NCBI GenBank assembly: GCA_900550295.1
Contig: URRM01000012.1
Location: forward strand, 1 to 29,060
DNA from: an uncultured bacterium
GTDB taxonomy: Bacteria; Cyanobacteriota; Vampirovibrionia; Gastranaerophilales; Gastranaerophilaceae
Reading direction: 5' to 3'
Length of the DNA stretch: 29,060 nt
This document shows, piece by piece, positions 21,083 to 29,055 of the stretch. The translations under genes and the position numbers were made by a program. How positions within the stretch are numbered: position 1 is the first letter of the stretch; the number at the start of each line of letters is the position of its first letter. Below the pieces are notes generated by a model. That model did not search any database and was not told the origin of the DNA. It saw only the letters and a program-made list of their open reading frames with translations.

Positions 21083-22546
21083 ATGTTTAATAAAAATAAA
21101 AAATTACAATATGTAATCAAAACTGTTCCAAGCGAAAGCACATTACCATTGCAAAATTTGTTGAATGAAATGTCTGCTGACGGTTGGGAATTATACAGCA
21201 TGAATGAGGTTGAAAGCGATGAAGGTTTTCAATTTAATTGCATATTCGTAAAAGATGCGGATGATGACAATGCTTTTGACGATGTTGTAAACATTTCAGC
21301 ATTCAAGAGTCAAATGGAAAAAATGCTTTCTGCAAAATTAACTCCTTATGAAACTTGTCGTGATATTCAGGCAAAAATTAGAGAACAAAAGAAAAAGATT
21401 GCAAAAATTAAAGCTCAATTAGAACTTGAAGATGCAGGTTCTTCTCAAAGAAAAAATTTGAATGACAAAATGTCTGCAGGTTTAAAAGAGTTAGAAAACT
21501 TGCAACAAAACCTTATAAGAGCTATATCTCCTGATGCAATGTTTTCTTCTCTATCTTTAGAAAAGTTCTCTATTCACTTGAATGAAGAAATTTTGGAATT
21601 TGTATCACCTGACAATGAAGCAGATTTGTTGAGTGAAACAGTAAAAGTTCGTCAAAAACTTGCTGACGATTTGGGTTATATTATTCCAAAAATTGTATTC
21701 CAAGATGATGAAATGCTTGCACCTTTTGAGTTTTCAATTAACGTAAGAGGTTTGAGTGTTTTGAATTCTTTCGTATATCCAAAACATCTGATGTTCTTCC
21801 AAGATGATGTGAATATCAAATCTAAGAAAAAAGAATATTTTTACGATTCGGATGTGATTACAGGCAAGAAAATTGTTTGGATTCCGGAAGAAAAAACAAA
21901 AGACTTCTGGGAAAAAGGTTTGACACCGTCTGAATATATTGCAAGATCGGTTGAATTTATTGCTATTAAATATATTGAGGAATTGTTTGACTATGAAGAT
22001 GTAAATAAATACATTGACATTGTTCAAGAAAAAAATCCATATTTAGTGGAAAATATTATTCCTGATTTTGTTTCTATAGCAGAATTAAGATATATTTTAG
22101 TAAGCTTAATCAGAGAGAAAGTTTCTATCAAAGACATTGTTTATATCTTTGAAAAAATCAATGATTTTTCAGATGAAGCAAGCAAAGAAGCCTTGTTAGA
22201 CAAAATCAGATTTTCTTTAGCAAGATATATTGGTGCAAGATATGCAAATTTTGAAGGTACAATTCAAGGTCTTGAAATGACAGAAAAGACTTTAGCATCT
22301 GTATTTGATAGTGCTGAAGATACTGACAATATTGTTAGAGTTGACGGAAGCAAAATTGAAAAAATTGCTCTAAAACTTTTGAAATTTGCAAAAGAAAATA
22401 ATTTAGACAATATTGTTTTAGCTGTACCAATCGAAATTCGTCATATGGTATTTATTGTGTTATCACAGTATATCAACACATTAACTGTATTGGCTCAAGA
22501 AGAAGTAACAAATTGTTACAATTTTGAAGTGATTGGTGAAGTGTAG
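21083..22546 (+). CDS. Soluble DUF4177-like and FlhA cytoplasmic-domain fusion protein
   Basis: A 487-residue protein with no membrane segment. Residues about 7-58 resemble DUF4177 (YVIKTVPSESTLPLQNLLNEM, then ADGWELYSMNEV). Residues 85-145 are a coiled coil rich in Lys/Glu/Gln. From about 160 to the end the sequence follows the cytoplasmic domain of FlhA (FHIPEP family) in order: VRQKLADDLGYIIPKIVFQD, FEFSINVRGLSVLNSFVYPK, VWIPEEKTKDFWEKGLTPSEYIA, YEDVNKYIDIVQEKNPYLVENIIP, AELRYILVSLIREKVSIKDI and the closing IVLSQYINTLTVLAQEEV. In FlhA this domain forms a nonameric ring that docks export chaperones and substrates, but it is normally preceded by about 330 residues with eight helices, which are absent. 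It could be a free docking or regulatory ring of a type III export apparatus. GGAT precedes the ATG. Confidence 0.85.
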   Translation: MFNKNKKLQYVIKTVPSESTLPLQNLLNEMSADGWELYSMNEVESDEGFQFNCIFVKDADDDNAFDDVVNISAFKSQMEKMLSAKLTPYETCRDIQAKIREQKKKIAKIKAQLELEDAGSSQRKNLNDKMSAGLKELENLQQNLIRAISPDAMFSSLSLEKFSIHLNEEILEFVSPDNEADLLSETVKVRQKLADDLGYIIPKIVFQDDEMLAPFEFSINVRGLSVLNSFVYPKHLMFFQDDVNIKSKKKEYFYDSDVITGKKIVWIPEEKTKDFWEKGLTPSEYIARSVEFIAIKYIEELFDYEDVNKYIDIVQEKNPYLVENIIPDFVSIAELRYILVSLIREKVSIKDIVYIFEKINDFSDEASKEALLDKIRFSLARYIGARYANFEGTIQGLEMTEKTLASVFDSAEDTDNIVRVDGSKIEKIALKLLKFAKENNLDNIVLAVPIEIRHMVFIVLSQYINTLTVLAQEEVTNCYNFEVIGEV

Positions 22547-22581
22547 TAGCAATTTTTATTTTTAGGGACATTAAAACAAGT

Positions 22582-24780
22582 ATGAAAGTTACTGCAATTA
22601 AAAATCCTATTGTGCCAAAACGTGCTAATAGTGTGTCGTTTGAACGAAAACTAAGAGAAGAAGAAAAGCCTGAATATACACATGCCATTCAAGATGCATT
22701 GAATTATTTGGGTGTAAAAAATATGAGCATGATTATTCATGGTTCAAGTTTTCCGTCTGATAAACGTGATACATCAATTGGTTCACCATATTCAAAAGGT
22801 GCCGATAAGTTCGTTGATTTTATTAAGATGAATGGTTTTAACTCTGTTCAATTAGGCCCCGGAGGTTCTATCGGTAAAAAAGATCCATCTCCATATATTT
22901 CAAAAGTTTTTGCTAAAAATGAAATGTTTATCGACTTAGAACCATTGAAAACAGCCAAATATGGCAAAATTCTAAGTGATGAAACATACAATCAATTAAC
23001 AACAAAAAATAAAGAAACAAAAGATAAAAACTATAACAACACTGATTTCAACAAAGCCTTCGTCAATTATGATGTTGCAATGAAAGAGGCTTATTCAACA
23101 TTTAAAACAAAATTGGCAAGCAATGATAAATCAGCAGTAAAATTAAACAAAGAATTCAACAAGTTTAAAGAAGATAATAAAAACTGGGTTGAAAATGACG
23201 GTTTATTCAAAGTTTTGACAAAGGTTAACGGTTCTGATGATTTTGAAAAATGGAACGAAACAGACAAGAATTTGCCTCAAAACTTAAAAGCAGGTGATAA
23301 AACAGCACAAGCTCGCTATAAAGAAATTATGGCAAAACACGGTGAAGAAGTAGAAAGAAATACCTTCACTCAATTTGTTGCAGATAAACAATTAAAAGAT
23401 AATACAAAACACAGAAAAGAAATCGGTTTCAACTACATTGGTGATTTGCTTGTAGGCTTTAACCAAAGTGATGTATGGTCAAACCAAAATGCATTCCTAA
23501 AAGGCTGGAAATTAGGTTGCCCATACGGTGGTGTTGATAATTCACCTCAAACTTGGGGTATTCCTGTTTTGGATCCTAAAAAACTTTTAAATAGTGACGG
23601 TTCTTTAGGTGAAAGTGGAAAACTTTTAAAAGAAAAAATTTCTTATTCTTTGAAAAACTACGATAATGTTAGAATTGACCATGCATTAGGTTTGGTTGAT
23701 CCATATATTTACAAAGAAGATACCGTTCATAAATCTTCAAACGGAGCTGTTCAACGTGATAGATTATGGGCAAATAACGTTTCATATATGCACGATATAG
23801 ATCCAAACGGAAACTTTAAACAAGTTTTGAACAAGATTGTTTTACCAACATTCAAAGAATTTGGTGTAGATAAAAACGAAGCTGTTTGGGAAGATCTAGG
23901 TTCTTCAACTCCAACATTCGATTGGGTATATCACCAACAAGAAAACTTACCGGGTATAACTCAAACTCTTTGGAGCAGAGCAGAAAATGCGCCAAGACAA
24001 GAAAACTGGAGTTTAGTTGTATCTCATGACTTTGAACCTGCAAGTGAAATGGTTCAAAAAGATTGGGTAAGAAATTCAGATGCTTGGAATGTTGATTACC
24101 TTTCAGGTTATTTGAATCCTGATCCTGCAACTTCAAACGAAAGACAAAAATATAAAGAAGAAATTTCAAATAGTAAACAAAGTCGTGTAACTTCTAAATT
24201 TACAGAATTGTTTAGAGGTACAAAGAACTTACAAATAATGTTCTCAGACTTCTTAGGTATTAATAAAACTTACAATGTAGGTGGACAAGATAGCAAAGAT
24301 AACTGGAAATTACGTGTAGATAACGATTTTGAAGACGATTATTATAGAGCATTGCAAGACAAAAACAGTTATGCGTTGAATATGCCTGAAATTTTAGGTC
24401 AAGCTGTTAGAGCTAAAAAAGGTATGGCTGTTGCAAAAGCAAGTGGTGATCCATATAAAGCGAACCAAATGCGTAATGAATTGGATAAACAATTAAACCC
24501 ATTGTTAAGCAAACTTGACAGTTTTAGTGAAATCTTAAAAGAAAAAGAAGAAATAAATGCAGTTTCACCTAAAAAATTAGAGTCTGCAAAGGTTGAAATG
24601 AAAGAAAAAGCTCCGAAACCGATTAAGGCTGATTCAGAAGAAAAAAGTTCTGAAGGTAAAAAAGGAGTAAGTGCGGAAGGTGCATTAGCAATTGCTGTAG
24701 GTGTTGGTGTTATCGCAACAGGTGTTAAAAAGTTGTACGATAAATTTAAACACAGACACGACAAAGAACAAGTTGCATAA
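22582..24780 (+). CDS. malQ: Membrane-anchored GH77 4-alpha-glucanotransferase (amylomaltase)
   Basis: A 732-residue protein. The GH77 TIM barrel is recognisable: GFNSVQLGPGG, DPSPYISKVFAKNEMFIDLEPL, the nucleophile in RIDH (D366), acid/base WEDLG (E437) and SHD (D483), so the triad is complete. GDLLVGFNQSDVWSNQNAFL and QTWGIPVLDPKKL are also typical. The enzyme moves glucan chains between maltodextrins and works with glycogen phosphorylase and glucokinase; a ROK glucokinase lies 3 kb away. It is longer than usual (about 500 residues) because of a Lys-rich helical insertion at about 130-230 and a C-terminal tail. The tail has a charged linker (about 640-695), a Gly/Ala/Val membrane helix at about 701-717 and a basic end, with no signal peptide, suggesting tail-anchoring. 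The first 25 residues (MKVTAIKNPIVPKRANSVSF) are not part of GH77. The ribosome-binding site is weak. Confidence 0.88.
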   Translation: MKVTAIKNPIVPKRANSVSFERKLREEEKPEYTHAIQDALNYLGVKNMSMIIHGSSFPSDKRDTSIGSPYSKGADKFVDFIKMNGFNSVQLGPGGSIGKKDPSPYISKVFAKNEMFIDLEPLKTAKYGKILSDETYNQLTTKNKETKDKNYNNTDFNKAFVNYDVAMKEAYSTFKTKLASNDKSAVKLNKEFNKFKEDNKNWVENDGLFKVLTKVNGSDDFEKWNETDKNLPQNLKAGDKTAQARYKEIMAKHGEEVERNTFTQFVADKQLKDNTKHRKEIGFNYIGDLLVGFNQSDVWSNQNAFLKGWKLGCPYGGVDNSPQTWGIPVLDPKKLLNSDGSLGESGKLLKEKISYSLKNYDNVRIDHALGLVDPYIYKEDTVHKSSNGAVQRDRLWANNVSYMHDIDPNGNFKQVLNKIVLPTFKEFGVDKNEAVWEDLGSSTPTFDWVYHQQENLPGITQTLWSRAENAPRQENWSLVVSHDFEPASEMVQKDWVRNSDAWNVDYLSGYLNPDPATSNERQKYKEEISNSKQSRVTSKFTELFRGTKNLQIMFSDFLGINKTYNVGGQDSKDNWKLRVDNDFEDDYYRALQDKNSYALNMPEILGQAVRAKKGMAVAKASGDPYKANQMRNELDKQLNPLLSKLDSFSEILKEKEEINAVSPKKLESAKVEMKEKAPKPIKADSEEKSSEGKKGVSAEGALAIAVGVGVIATGVKKLYDKFKHRHDKEQVA

Positions 24781-24798
24781 AATGAATTGAAAATTAAC

Positions 24799-24833
24799 AA
24801 AGGCGCAGGTTTTGAACTAAAACCTGCGCCTTT
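24799..24833 (+). terminator. Intrinsic terminator after malQ
   Basis: A perfect 13-bp stem AGGCGCAGGTTTT (24801-24813) with its complement at 24819-24831, extended by AA/TT, and a 5-base loop GAACT. The downstream T-run is short (TTT). Confidence 0.85.
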
Positions 24834-24860
24834 AAGCGCAAATATCATATGTTTTCACCA

Positions 24861-24888
24861 TTTACATAATAAAAAAAAGTGTTATAAT
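24861..24888 (+). promoter_or_regulatory. Promoter of nadD-yqeK
   Basis: TTTACA (24861-24866, 5/6), a 16-base spacer and a perfect TATAAT (24883-24888). The start site would be near 24895, about 29 bases before the nadD ATG. Confidence 0.75.
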
Positions 24889-24923
24889 GATGAGGAATAA
24901 TAAAAAATTAAGGCTTTAAAATT

Positions 24924-25541
24924 ATGAAATTATGCGTATTTTGCGGAACATTTAACCCTATTCACAACGTTCATATTGCGTTGGCTAACTACATTCGTAC
25001 TCATTTTAAGTTTGATACTATTTTGTTTATACCTGCGTACAAGCCACCCCACAAAAATATTGATGATGAGTTAGCTAATCATAGATATGCAATGGTGAAA
25101 TTGGCTATCGACGGCATTGGCGGGTTTAATATCAGCAATATTGAGTTCAGGCATGAAAGATTTTCTTATACAATTAATACAATAAAAGAATTGTACAAAA
25201 TGTTTCCGGCTATAGAAGGGAAAATTAGCTTTATTATCGGAACTGATGCATTTAAGCAGATTCAAGATTGGTATGAAACAGATGAGTTGAAAAAACTTGT
25301 TGACTTTATCGTGTTCCCAAGAGAAGAAAACTTTAACGAAGGTACATTAGAACGCTTTAGAAATGCAGGTTATAACTTTATTTGTACAGACATGCCGTTT
25401 ATAAATTTGTCTTCAACTGTTCTTAGAAGTAGAATAAAACATGGAAAACCTATCGGTAATTTGGTTCCTCCTAAAGTTCAAGAATATATTAAAAAACACG
25501 GTTTATACCAAGAGGATGATAAAGAAAATAATGAAAAATAA
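24924..25541 (+). CDS. nadD: Nicotinate-nucleotide adenylyltransferase
   Basis: A 205-residue enzyme of NAD synthesis that joins nicotinate mononucleotide and ATP to form deamido-NAD. The nucleotidyltransferase start CGTFNPIHNVHIALANYI contains the (H/T)xxH motif as H14-N-V-H17 (usual HNGH, with Gly replaced by Val). FIPAYKPPHK is the family's substrate loop. FIIGTDAFKQIQDWY and the C-terminal LSSTVLRSRIKHGKP (ISSTxxR motif) complete the active site. The length is normal. It is the first gene after its own promoter, and yqeK overlaps its last 11 bases, as is usual in Firmicutes and related groups, but the often third gene rsfS is missing here. Confidence 0.95.
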   Translation: MKLCVFCGTFNPIHNVHIALANYIRTHFKFDTILFIPAYKPPHKNIDDELANHRYAMVKLAIDGIGGFNISNIEFRHERFSYTINTIKELYKMFPAIEGKISFIIGTDAFKQIQDWYETDELKKLVDFIVFPREENFNEGTLERFRNAGYNFICTDMPFINLSSTVLRSRIKHGKPIGNLVPPKVQEYIKKHGLYQEDDKENNEK

Positions 25542-26109
25542 TTCCGAAATTAAAGAATGGTTAAAGAAAAATCTGAATGAAGAAAGATTTTTGCATTCTT
25601 TAGGTACTGCAGATTGTGCTAAAGATTTAGCTGACAGGTATGGTTTGGATGAAGAAAAAGCATATCTTACAGGTTTGATTCATGACTGTGCTAAATGCTA
25701 TAAAAATGAAGATTTGAAAGATATTATTGAAAATAAAATGGATTGCGATCCTGAAGAGTTGTTAAATCCAAAAACTTTCCATTCCCCTGCCGGTGCATAT
25801 GTTGCAAAAACAGAGTTTGGTGTGGAAGACGAAGAAATTCTATCTGCAATATATTGCCATACTGTTGGTAAATTAAACATGACAACATTTGAAAAAATTA
25901 TATTTTTGGCTGACAAAATTGAACCAAATACTCGTGATAAAGATTGGCGTGAAAGAATTTATAAAATTCTTGATGAAGAAAATGGTTTAGACAAAGCATT
26001 AATGGCTTGTTATGATTACACAATAAAGAGTTTGGTTGATAGACACTTAAAAATTTGTTTAACTACAATAAAAATCTATAATGAGTTACTTGATAATATC
26101 AAGGCATAA
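25531..26109 (+). CDS. yqeK: YqeK-type HD hydrolase (symmetrical Ap4A hydrolase)
   Basis: The protein is 192 residues from the ATG at 25531; an in-frame ATG at 25516 has no space for a ribosome-binding site. It has an HD metal-binding domain: LHSLGTADCAKDLADRYG (H22), GLIHDCAK (H51-D52), TFHSPAGAYVA and CHTVGKLNMTTFEKIIFLADKIEPNTRD. YqeK proteins cleave diadenosine tetraphosphate symmetrically to two ADP and are encoded next to nadD in many bacteria. The start overlaps nadD, giving coupling. Its 3' end overlaps holB, which is convergent, by 24 bases. No terminator is seen, so the two mRNAs would overlap at their ends. Confidence 0.9.
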   Translation: MKNNSEIKEWLKKNLNEERFLHSLGTADCAKDLADRYGLDEEKAYLTGLIHDCAKCYKNEDLKDIIENKMDCDPEELLNPKTFHSPAGAYVAKTEFGVEDEEILSAIYCHTVGKLNMTTFEKIIFLADKIEPNTRDKDWRERIYKILDEENGLDKALMACYDYTIKSLVDRHLKICLTTIKIYNELLDNIKA

Positions 26110-26937
26110 ATTTTCAAAAGCGTTAAGTGGTGCAACATTCGAAGAAATTTGCTTTTTAGCTAATTCTACAGCCTCAAGATCGTGCATTAATTTTATTTGA
26201 ACATGTTTGTTATCAAGATTGCTTTTTAATAGTGAAAGCATATAGTTTTGCATTTCTTCCAACGTTTTGGTTGCATCTGTTGAAGTGTCATTTAGTTGTT
26301 TGGCAAGGTCGAAAACTTCACCTCGTTCAAATTCGTAATAGTTTTCAAAAATATCTTTTATATTGTCCCACTTGTATTCAACTGTTTCAAAAGACGGAAC
26401 AAAAAAGCATTGGGAACGAGAAATTATGGTTGAAATTAAATCCTCTTTATCTCGAGTCAAGAAAAAGAAGGTTGTTTTTGCTGGTGGCTCTTCAATTGTT
26501 TTTAAAAGCGCATTTGCTGCTTCTTCTTGAAAATTTAATCGGTTTAACCCCTGAATATTATCGTTGTTATCTCTGTCACAGAAAATAAAAACTCTGTGAA
26601 AATCAGAAGATGTTAAAAGTGATTGCTTAATTTCTTGTGCCTGACGGATTGAAATTACAGTCTTGGAATCATCTCCGTCGGGTTTGTTATCAACTCTAGA
26701 GATTGTTAAAACAGCAGGATGTTCACCCATTCTAATCCAATTACAGTCCAGACAATTGCAGTCATAATTTTTATCTTTTTTACAGTTCAAAAGTCTTGCA
26801 ATGTATAGCGCAAGGTCATATTGTGCTTGCAAATCGTGCCCATATAGCAAAATGCTGTGGGCAATAGATTTTTCAGAGTTTTTAATCCCGTTTTCAAAGT
26901 ATTTTACCAAAAAAGGATACTTATCTAAGAAGTGCAT
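26086..26937 (-). CDS. holB: DNA polymerase III subunit delta prime
   Basis: The protein is 283 residues from the ATG at 26937, chosen because GGAGGT lies 6 bases upstream. It is a AAA+ clamp-loader subunit. The P-loop position (LLYGHDLQAQYDLALYIARLL) lacks GxxxxGKT, so it does not bind ATP like DnaX, as is usual for delta prime. The zinc module is present as C52, C60, C62 and C65. EEAANALLKTIEEPPAKTTFFFLT is the conserved sensor region, and TIISRSQCF contains the SRC-type arginine finger with Ser in place of the Cys. The C-terminal domain is shorter than in E. coli (334 residues). It overlaps holA by 17 bases, so the two clamp-loader subunits are produced together. Confidence 0.9.
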   Translation of the reverse strand: MHFLDKYPFLVKYFENGIKNSEKSIAHSILLYGHDLQAQYDLALYIARLLNCKKDKNYDCNCLDCNWIRMGEHPAVLTISRVDNKPDGDDSKTVISIRQAQEIKQSLLTSSDFHRVFIFCDRDNNDNIQGLNRLNFQEEAANALLKTIEEPPAKTTFFFLTRDKEDLISTIISRSQCFFVPSFETVEYKWDNIKDIFENYYEFERGEVFDLAKQLNDTSTDATKTLEEMQNYMLSLLKSNLDNKHVQIKLMHDLEAVELAKKQISSNVAPLNAFENLCLDIIK

Positions 26938-27901
26938 TTTGCACCTCCATTTCCGCATTTATTGTTTTACCTGATTTTATATTATACTCTGCGTTTGTAA
27001 GATTTTCCTTTAATTTAACCAAATTCTTTAAATGTTGACCGTGACTGTTTCTCATAATCGCTGTAACTTGTTTTGCTGACATTCCTGTAATTGAGGCAAT
27101 TTCTTCCACAGATTTGTTAGAATTTATTTTAAGTAAAATTCTTTTTCTTAAAATTGTCTGTATTGCAGATAAAATTTCTAAAGGGTGTTTTTTATCAAGT
27201 AGCTTTTTGTATTCAAACAATGCTTTGTCATAATCTTGTGACATTACCAATTCAGTGAACTGGAATAAATCTTCGTTAGAGATACAAATTTCCTTTACCA
27301 TTGCCTTAGTGATTGTTTTTTCAGGATAAGCAAAAAGTTTAAGTTTATCTAACTCATAATCAAGTTCTCTTAAATGGTTTCCAACGCTTTCAATTAATTC
27401 ATCAATTGCAGGCTGTTCAAGTGTTATACCTTTTGCTTTGCCGTCTTTTTTTATCCATGCCGACAAATCTTGTTTTCCATAGTAATTCATTTGAAAGCGC
27501 AGAAATTCTTGAGAGTTAAATTTTGATAATACTTTAAAAATCTTTTTGCGTTTATCAATTTTTTTACGTTCATCTTGTGGATAGTTTAAATAAAACGCAA
27601 TATCACATCCGTCAACATTGTTTGTAAGTGCTGTTTCAAGCTCTTTTAGTTCATTGTCTTCAAAATTTATTGCTTTTTCTTTATCTTCACCATAAAAATA
27701 TCTATTACAGTTTATTACGGTCAAAGTTTTACCAAACATAATCCCTTGAGAACGTACGGCAAGAATTAAGTCAGCAAATTTTGGATAGTATAACTTTTTA
27801 AAATTAACCGTTGCAAAATTCTTATCTAAGCCTTTTTTTAAAGCTTCGATTGCCAACTCAATATTATAATCTTCGTCACCGTAATAAAAATATACTGCCA
27901 T
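26921..27901 (-). CDS. holA: DNA polymerase III subunit delta
   Basis: A 326-residue clamp-loader subunit that opens the beta sliding clamp. The family signs are the N-terminal MAVYFYYGDEDYNIELAIEAL, VRSQGIMFGKTLTVINCNRY, a central YGKQDLSAWIKKDGKAKGITLEQPAIDELIESVGNHLRELDYELDKLKLFA, typical of HolA domain II, and the helical collar domain (about 205-326). The size matches the usual 330-345. It starts 2 bases after the ROK kinase stop and overlaps holB at the other end, giving a glk-holA-holB operon. That pairing with a sugar kinase is probably chance neighbourhood, not function. Confidence 0.92.
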   Translation of the reverse strand: MAVYFYYGDEDYNIELAIEALKKGLDKNFATVNFKKLYYPKFADLILAVRSQGIMFGKTLTVINCNRYFYGEDKEKAINFEDNELKELETALTNNVDGCDIAFYLNYPQDERKKIDKRKKIFKVLSKFNSQEFLRFQMNYYGKQDLSAWIKKDGKAKGITLEQPAIDELIESVGNHLRELDYELDKLKLFAYPEKTITKAMVKEICISNEDLFQFTELVMSQDYDKALFEYKKLLDKKHPLEILSAIQTILRKRILLKINSNKSVEEIASITGMSAKQVTAIMRNSHGQHLKNLVKLKENLTNAEYNIKSGKTINAEMEVQNALLR

Positions 27902-27903
27902 AA

Positions 27904-28857
27904 TTAAGATTCAATCAATAAACTTGCACCGATAACACCTGCGTTGTTGCCAAGTTGAGCCGGAACGATTTCTACGGCTTCTGCAGAAACAGGCATTGCT
28001 CGTTTCATTAATGCTTCTTTTGTAGGTTTTAATAATAAATCTCCACAAGCTGCAACACCACCACCAATGATGATTCTTTCGGGATTTAATAGGTTAACAA
28101 CGCTTGCTAAACCCGTACCTAAATATTCACCCATAAATTTGAAAATCATGTTAGCAACGCCGTCACCTTGTTCTGCTGCCTTTGCAACAATATAAGGAGT
28201 TATTACACCATTTTCAGCCATTTCTCTAAACTTTGTAGATTTTCCGCCTTTTAAGTATTCTTCTGCCATTGCAACGATTGATGGTCCTGAAACGTAAGCT
28301 TCTAAACACCCATAATCACCACAGCCACAAAGCTTGTCTCCGTTTGCAAATAACTTAATGTGTCCGATTTCACCGGCTGTATTGCTTGCGCCACGTACAA
28401 GTTTACCGTTGATTACGATACCTGAACCGATACCTGTACCAACAGTTATGCAAACTAAGTTGTTACATCCTTTTCCTGCGCCATAATTTAATTCACCTAA
28501 AGTTGCAACACGAACATCGTTGTCAATTCTTGTCGGAATTCCAAATTCTTTTTCAATAATATCAGTGATAGAAACATTGTTCCAACCGGGGATGTTTGTT
28601 GAATGTTTTACGATACCGTTTTTGTAATCAATTTGTCCGGGGAACCCAAAACCAATGCCTTCAACGTTTGATTTTGAAGAGTTTGTTTCTTCCATAAGCA
28701 TAATAATTGCTTGTTTCATGTTGTTAACAGTGTATTCATACCCCATTTCAGAACGTGTAGGAGTCGAATTTGAATATAAGATTTCGCCTTTTGGGCTAAC
28801 AAGTGCAAATTTAATGTTAGTACCACCAACATCAATACCGATTCTATTTTTAGTCAT
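27904..28857 (-). CDS. glk: ROK-family glucokinase
   Basis: The protein is 317 residues from the ATG at 28857, with GAGGT 8 bases upstream; the longer frame to 28896 has no such site. It phosphorylates glucose with ATP to feed glycolysis. The ATP-binding opening is RIGIDVGGTNIKFALV. The catalytic Asp is in IDNDV (D114), and VTVGTGIGSGIVINGKLVRG is the phosphate loop. The ROK zinc site is complete: GEIGH (E163, H166) and C177, C179 and C184 in CGCGDYGCLEAY. No DNA-binding N-terminus is present, so it is an enzyme and not a ROK repressor. Glucose from the GH77 enzyme is a likely source of substrate. It is the first gene of the operon with holA and holB. Confidence 0.9.
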   Translation of the reverse strand: MTKNRIGIDVGGTNIKFALVSPKGEILYSNSTPTRSEMGYEYTVNNMKQAIIMLMEETNSSKSNVEGIGFGFPGQIDYKNGIVKHSTNIPGWNNVSITDIIEKEFGIPTRIDNDVRVATLGELNYGAGKGCNNLVCITVGTGIGSGIVINGKLVRGASNTAGEIGHIKLFANGDKLCGCGDYGCLEAYVSGPSIVAMAEEYLKGGKSTKFREMAENGVITPYIVAKAAEQGDGVANMIFKFMGEYLGTGLASVVNLLNPERIIIGGGVAACGDLLLKPTKEALMKRAMPVSAEAVEIVPAQLGNNAGVIGASLLIES

Positions 28858-28884
28858 CTTTAATACCTCTTTTTCTTGATAATA

Positions 28885-28913
28885 ATCATAAGACAAACAA
28901 ACATACTTGTCAT
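28885..28913 (-). promoter_or_regulatory. Promoter of glk-holA-holB
   Basis: On the minus strand ATGACA (28908-28913, 5/6), a 17-base spacer and TATGAT (28885-28890, 5/6). The start site would be near 28878, about 20 bases before the glk ATG and its GAGGT site. Confidence 0.65.
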
Positions 28914-28931
28914 GCTCAAATATTTAGAGAA

Positions 28932-29055
28932 TAGCCCACAGGTAGCATGAATACTAAAAAGCATAATGACGACATGGTGAATGACAACGAAGAGAAATAA
29001 ACGGCAAGTTCGAGTTGAGCAATAGTCTGAAATTAGCATGAATACTAAAAAGGCA
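28932..29055 (+). repeat. Imperfect direct repeat of a gene start
   Basis: TAGCATGAATACTAAAAAG occurs at 28943-28961 and again at 29034-29052, 91 bases apart. The similarity extends upstream (GAGAATAG against GAGCAATAG), so the duplicated segment is about 40 bases with small differences. Both copies begin an open frame with MNTKK. Confidence 0.75.
28947..29000 (+). pseudogene. 17-codon frame starting MNTKK, probable decayed duplicate
   Basis: ATG to TAA encodes MNTKKHNDDMVNDNEEK. Its first five codons and the bases before the ATG copy the start of the gene at 29038. A one-base difference after AAAAAG (missing G) shifts its frame. It may be a decayed duplicate 5' end or, less likely, a short leader ORF. 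Confidence 0.3.

Noticed and set aside
23852..24169. Minus-strand open frame of 105 codons inside malQ
   Set aside because: It is a shadow of the well-supported GH77 coding frame, which carries the catalytic Glu and Asp in the same stretch.
24399..24848. Minus-strand open frame of 149 codons opposite the malQ 3' end
   Set aside because: It crosses the perfect terminator hairpin and mirrors the Lys/Glu-rich malQ tail, giving Ser/Leu/Phe-rich sequence; no start signal.
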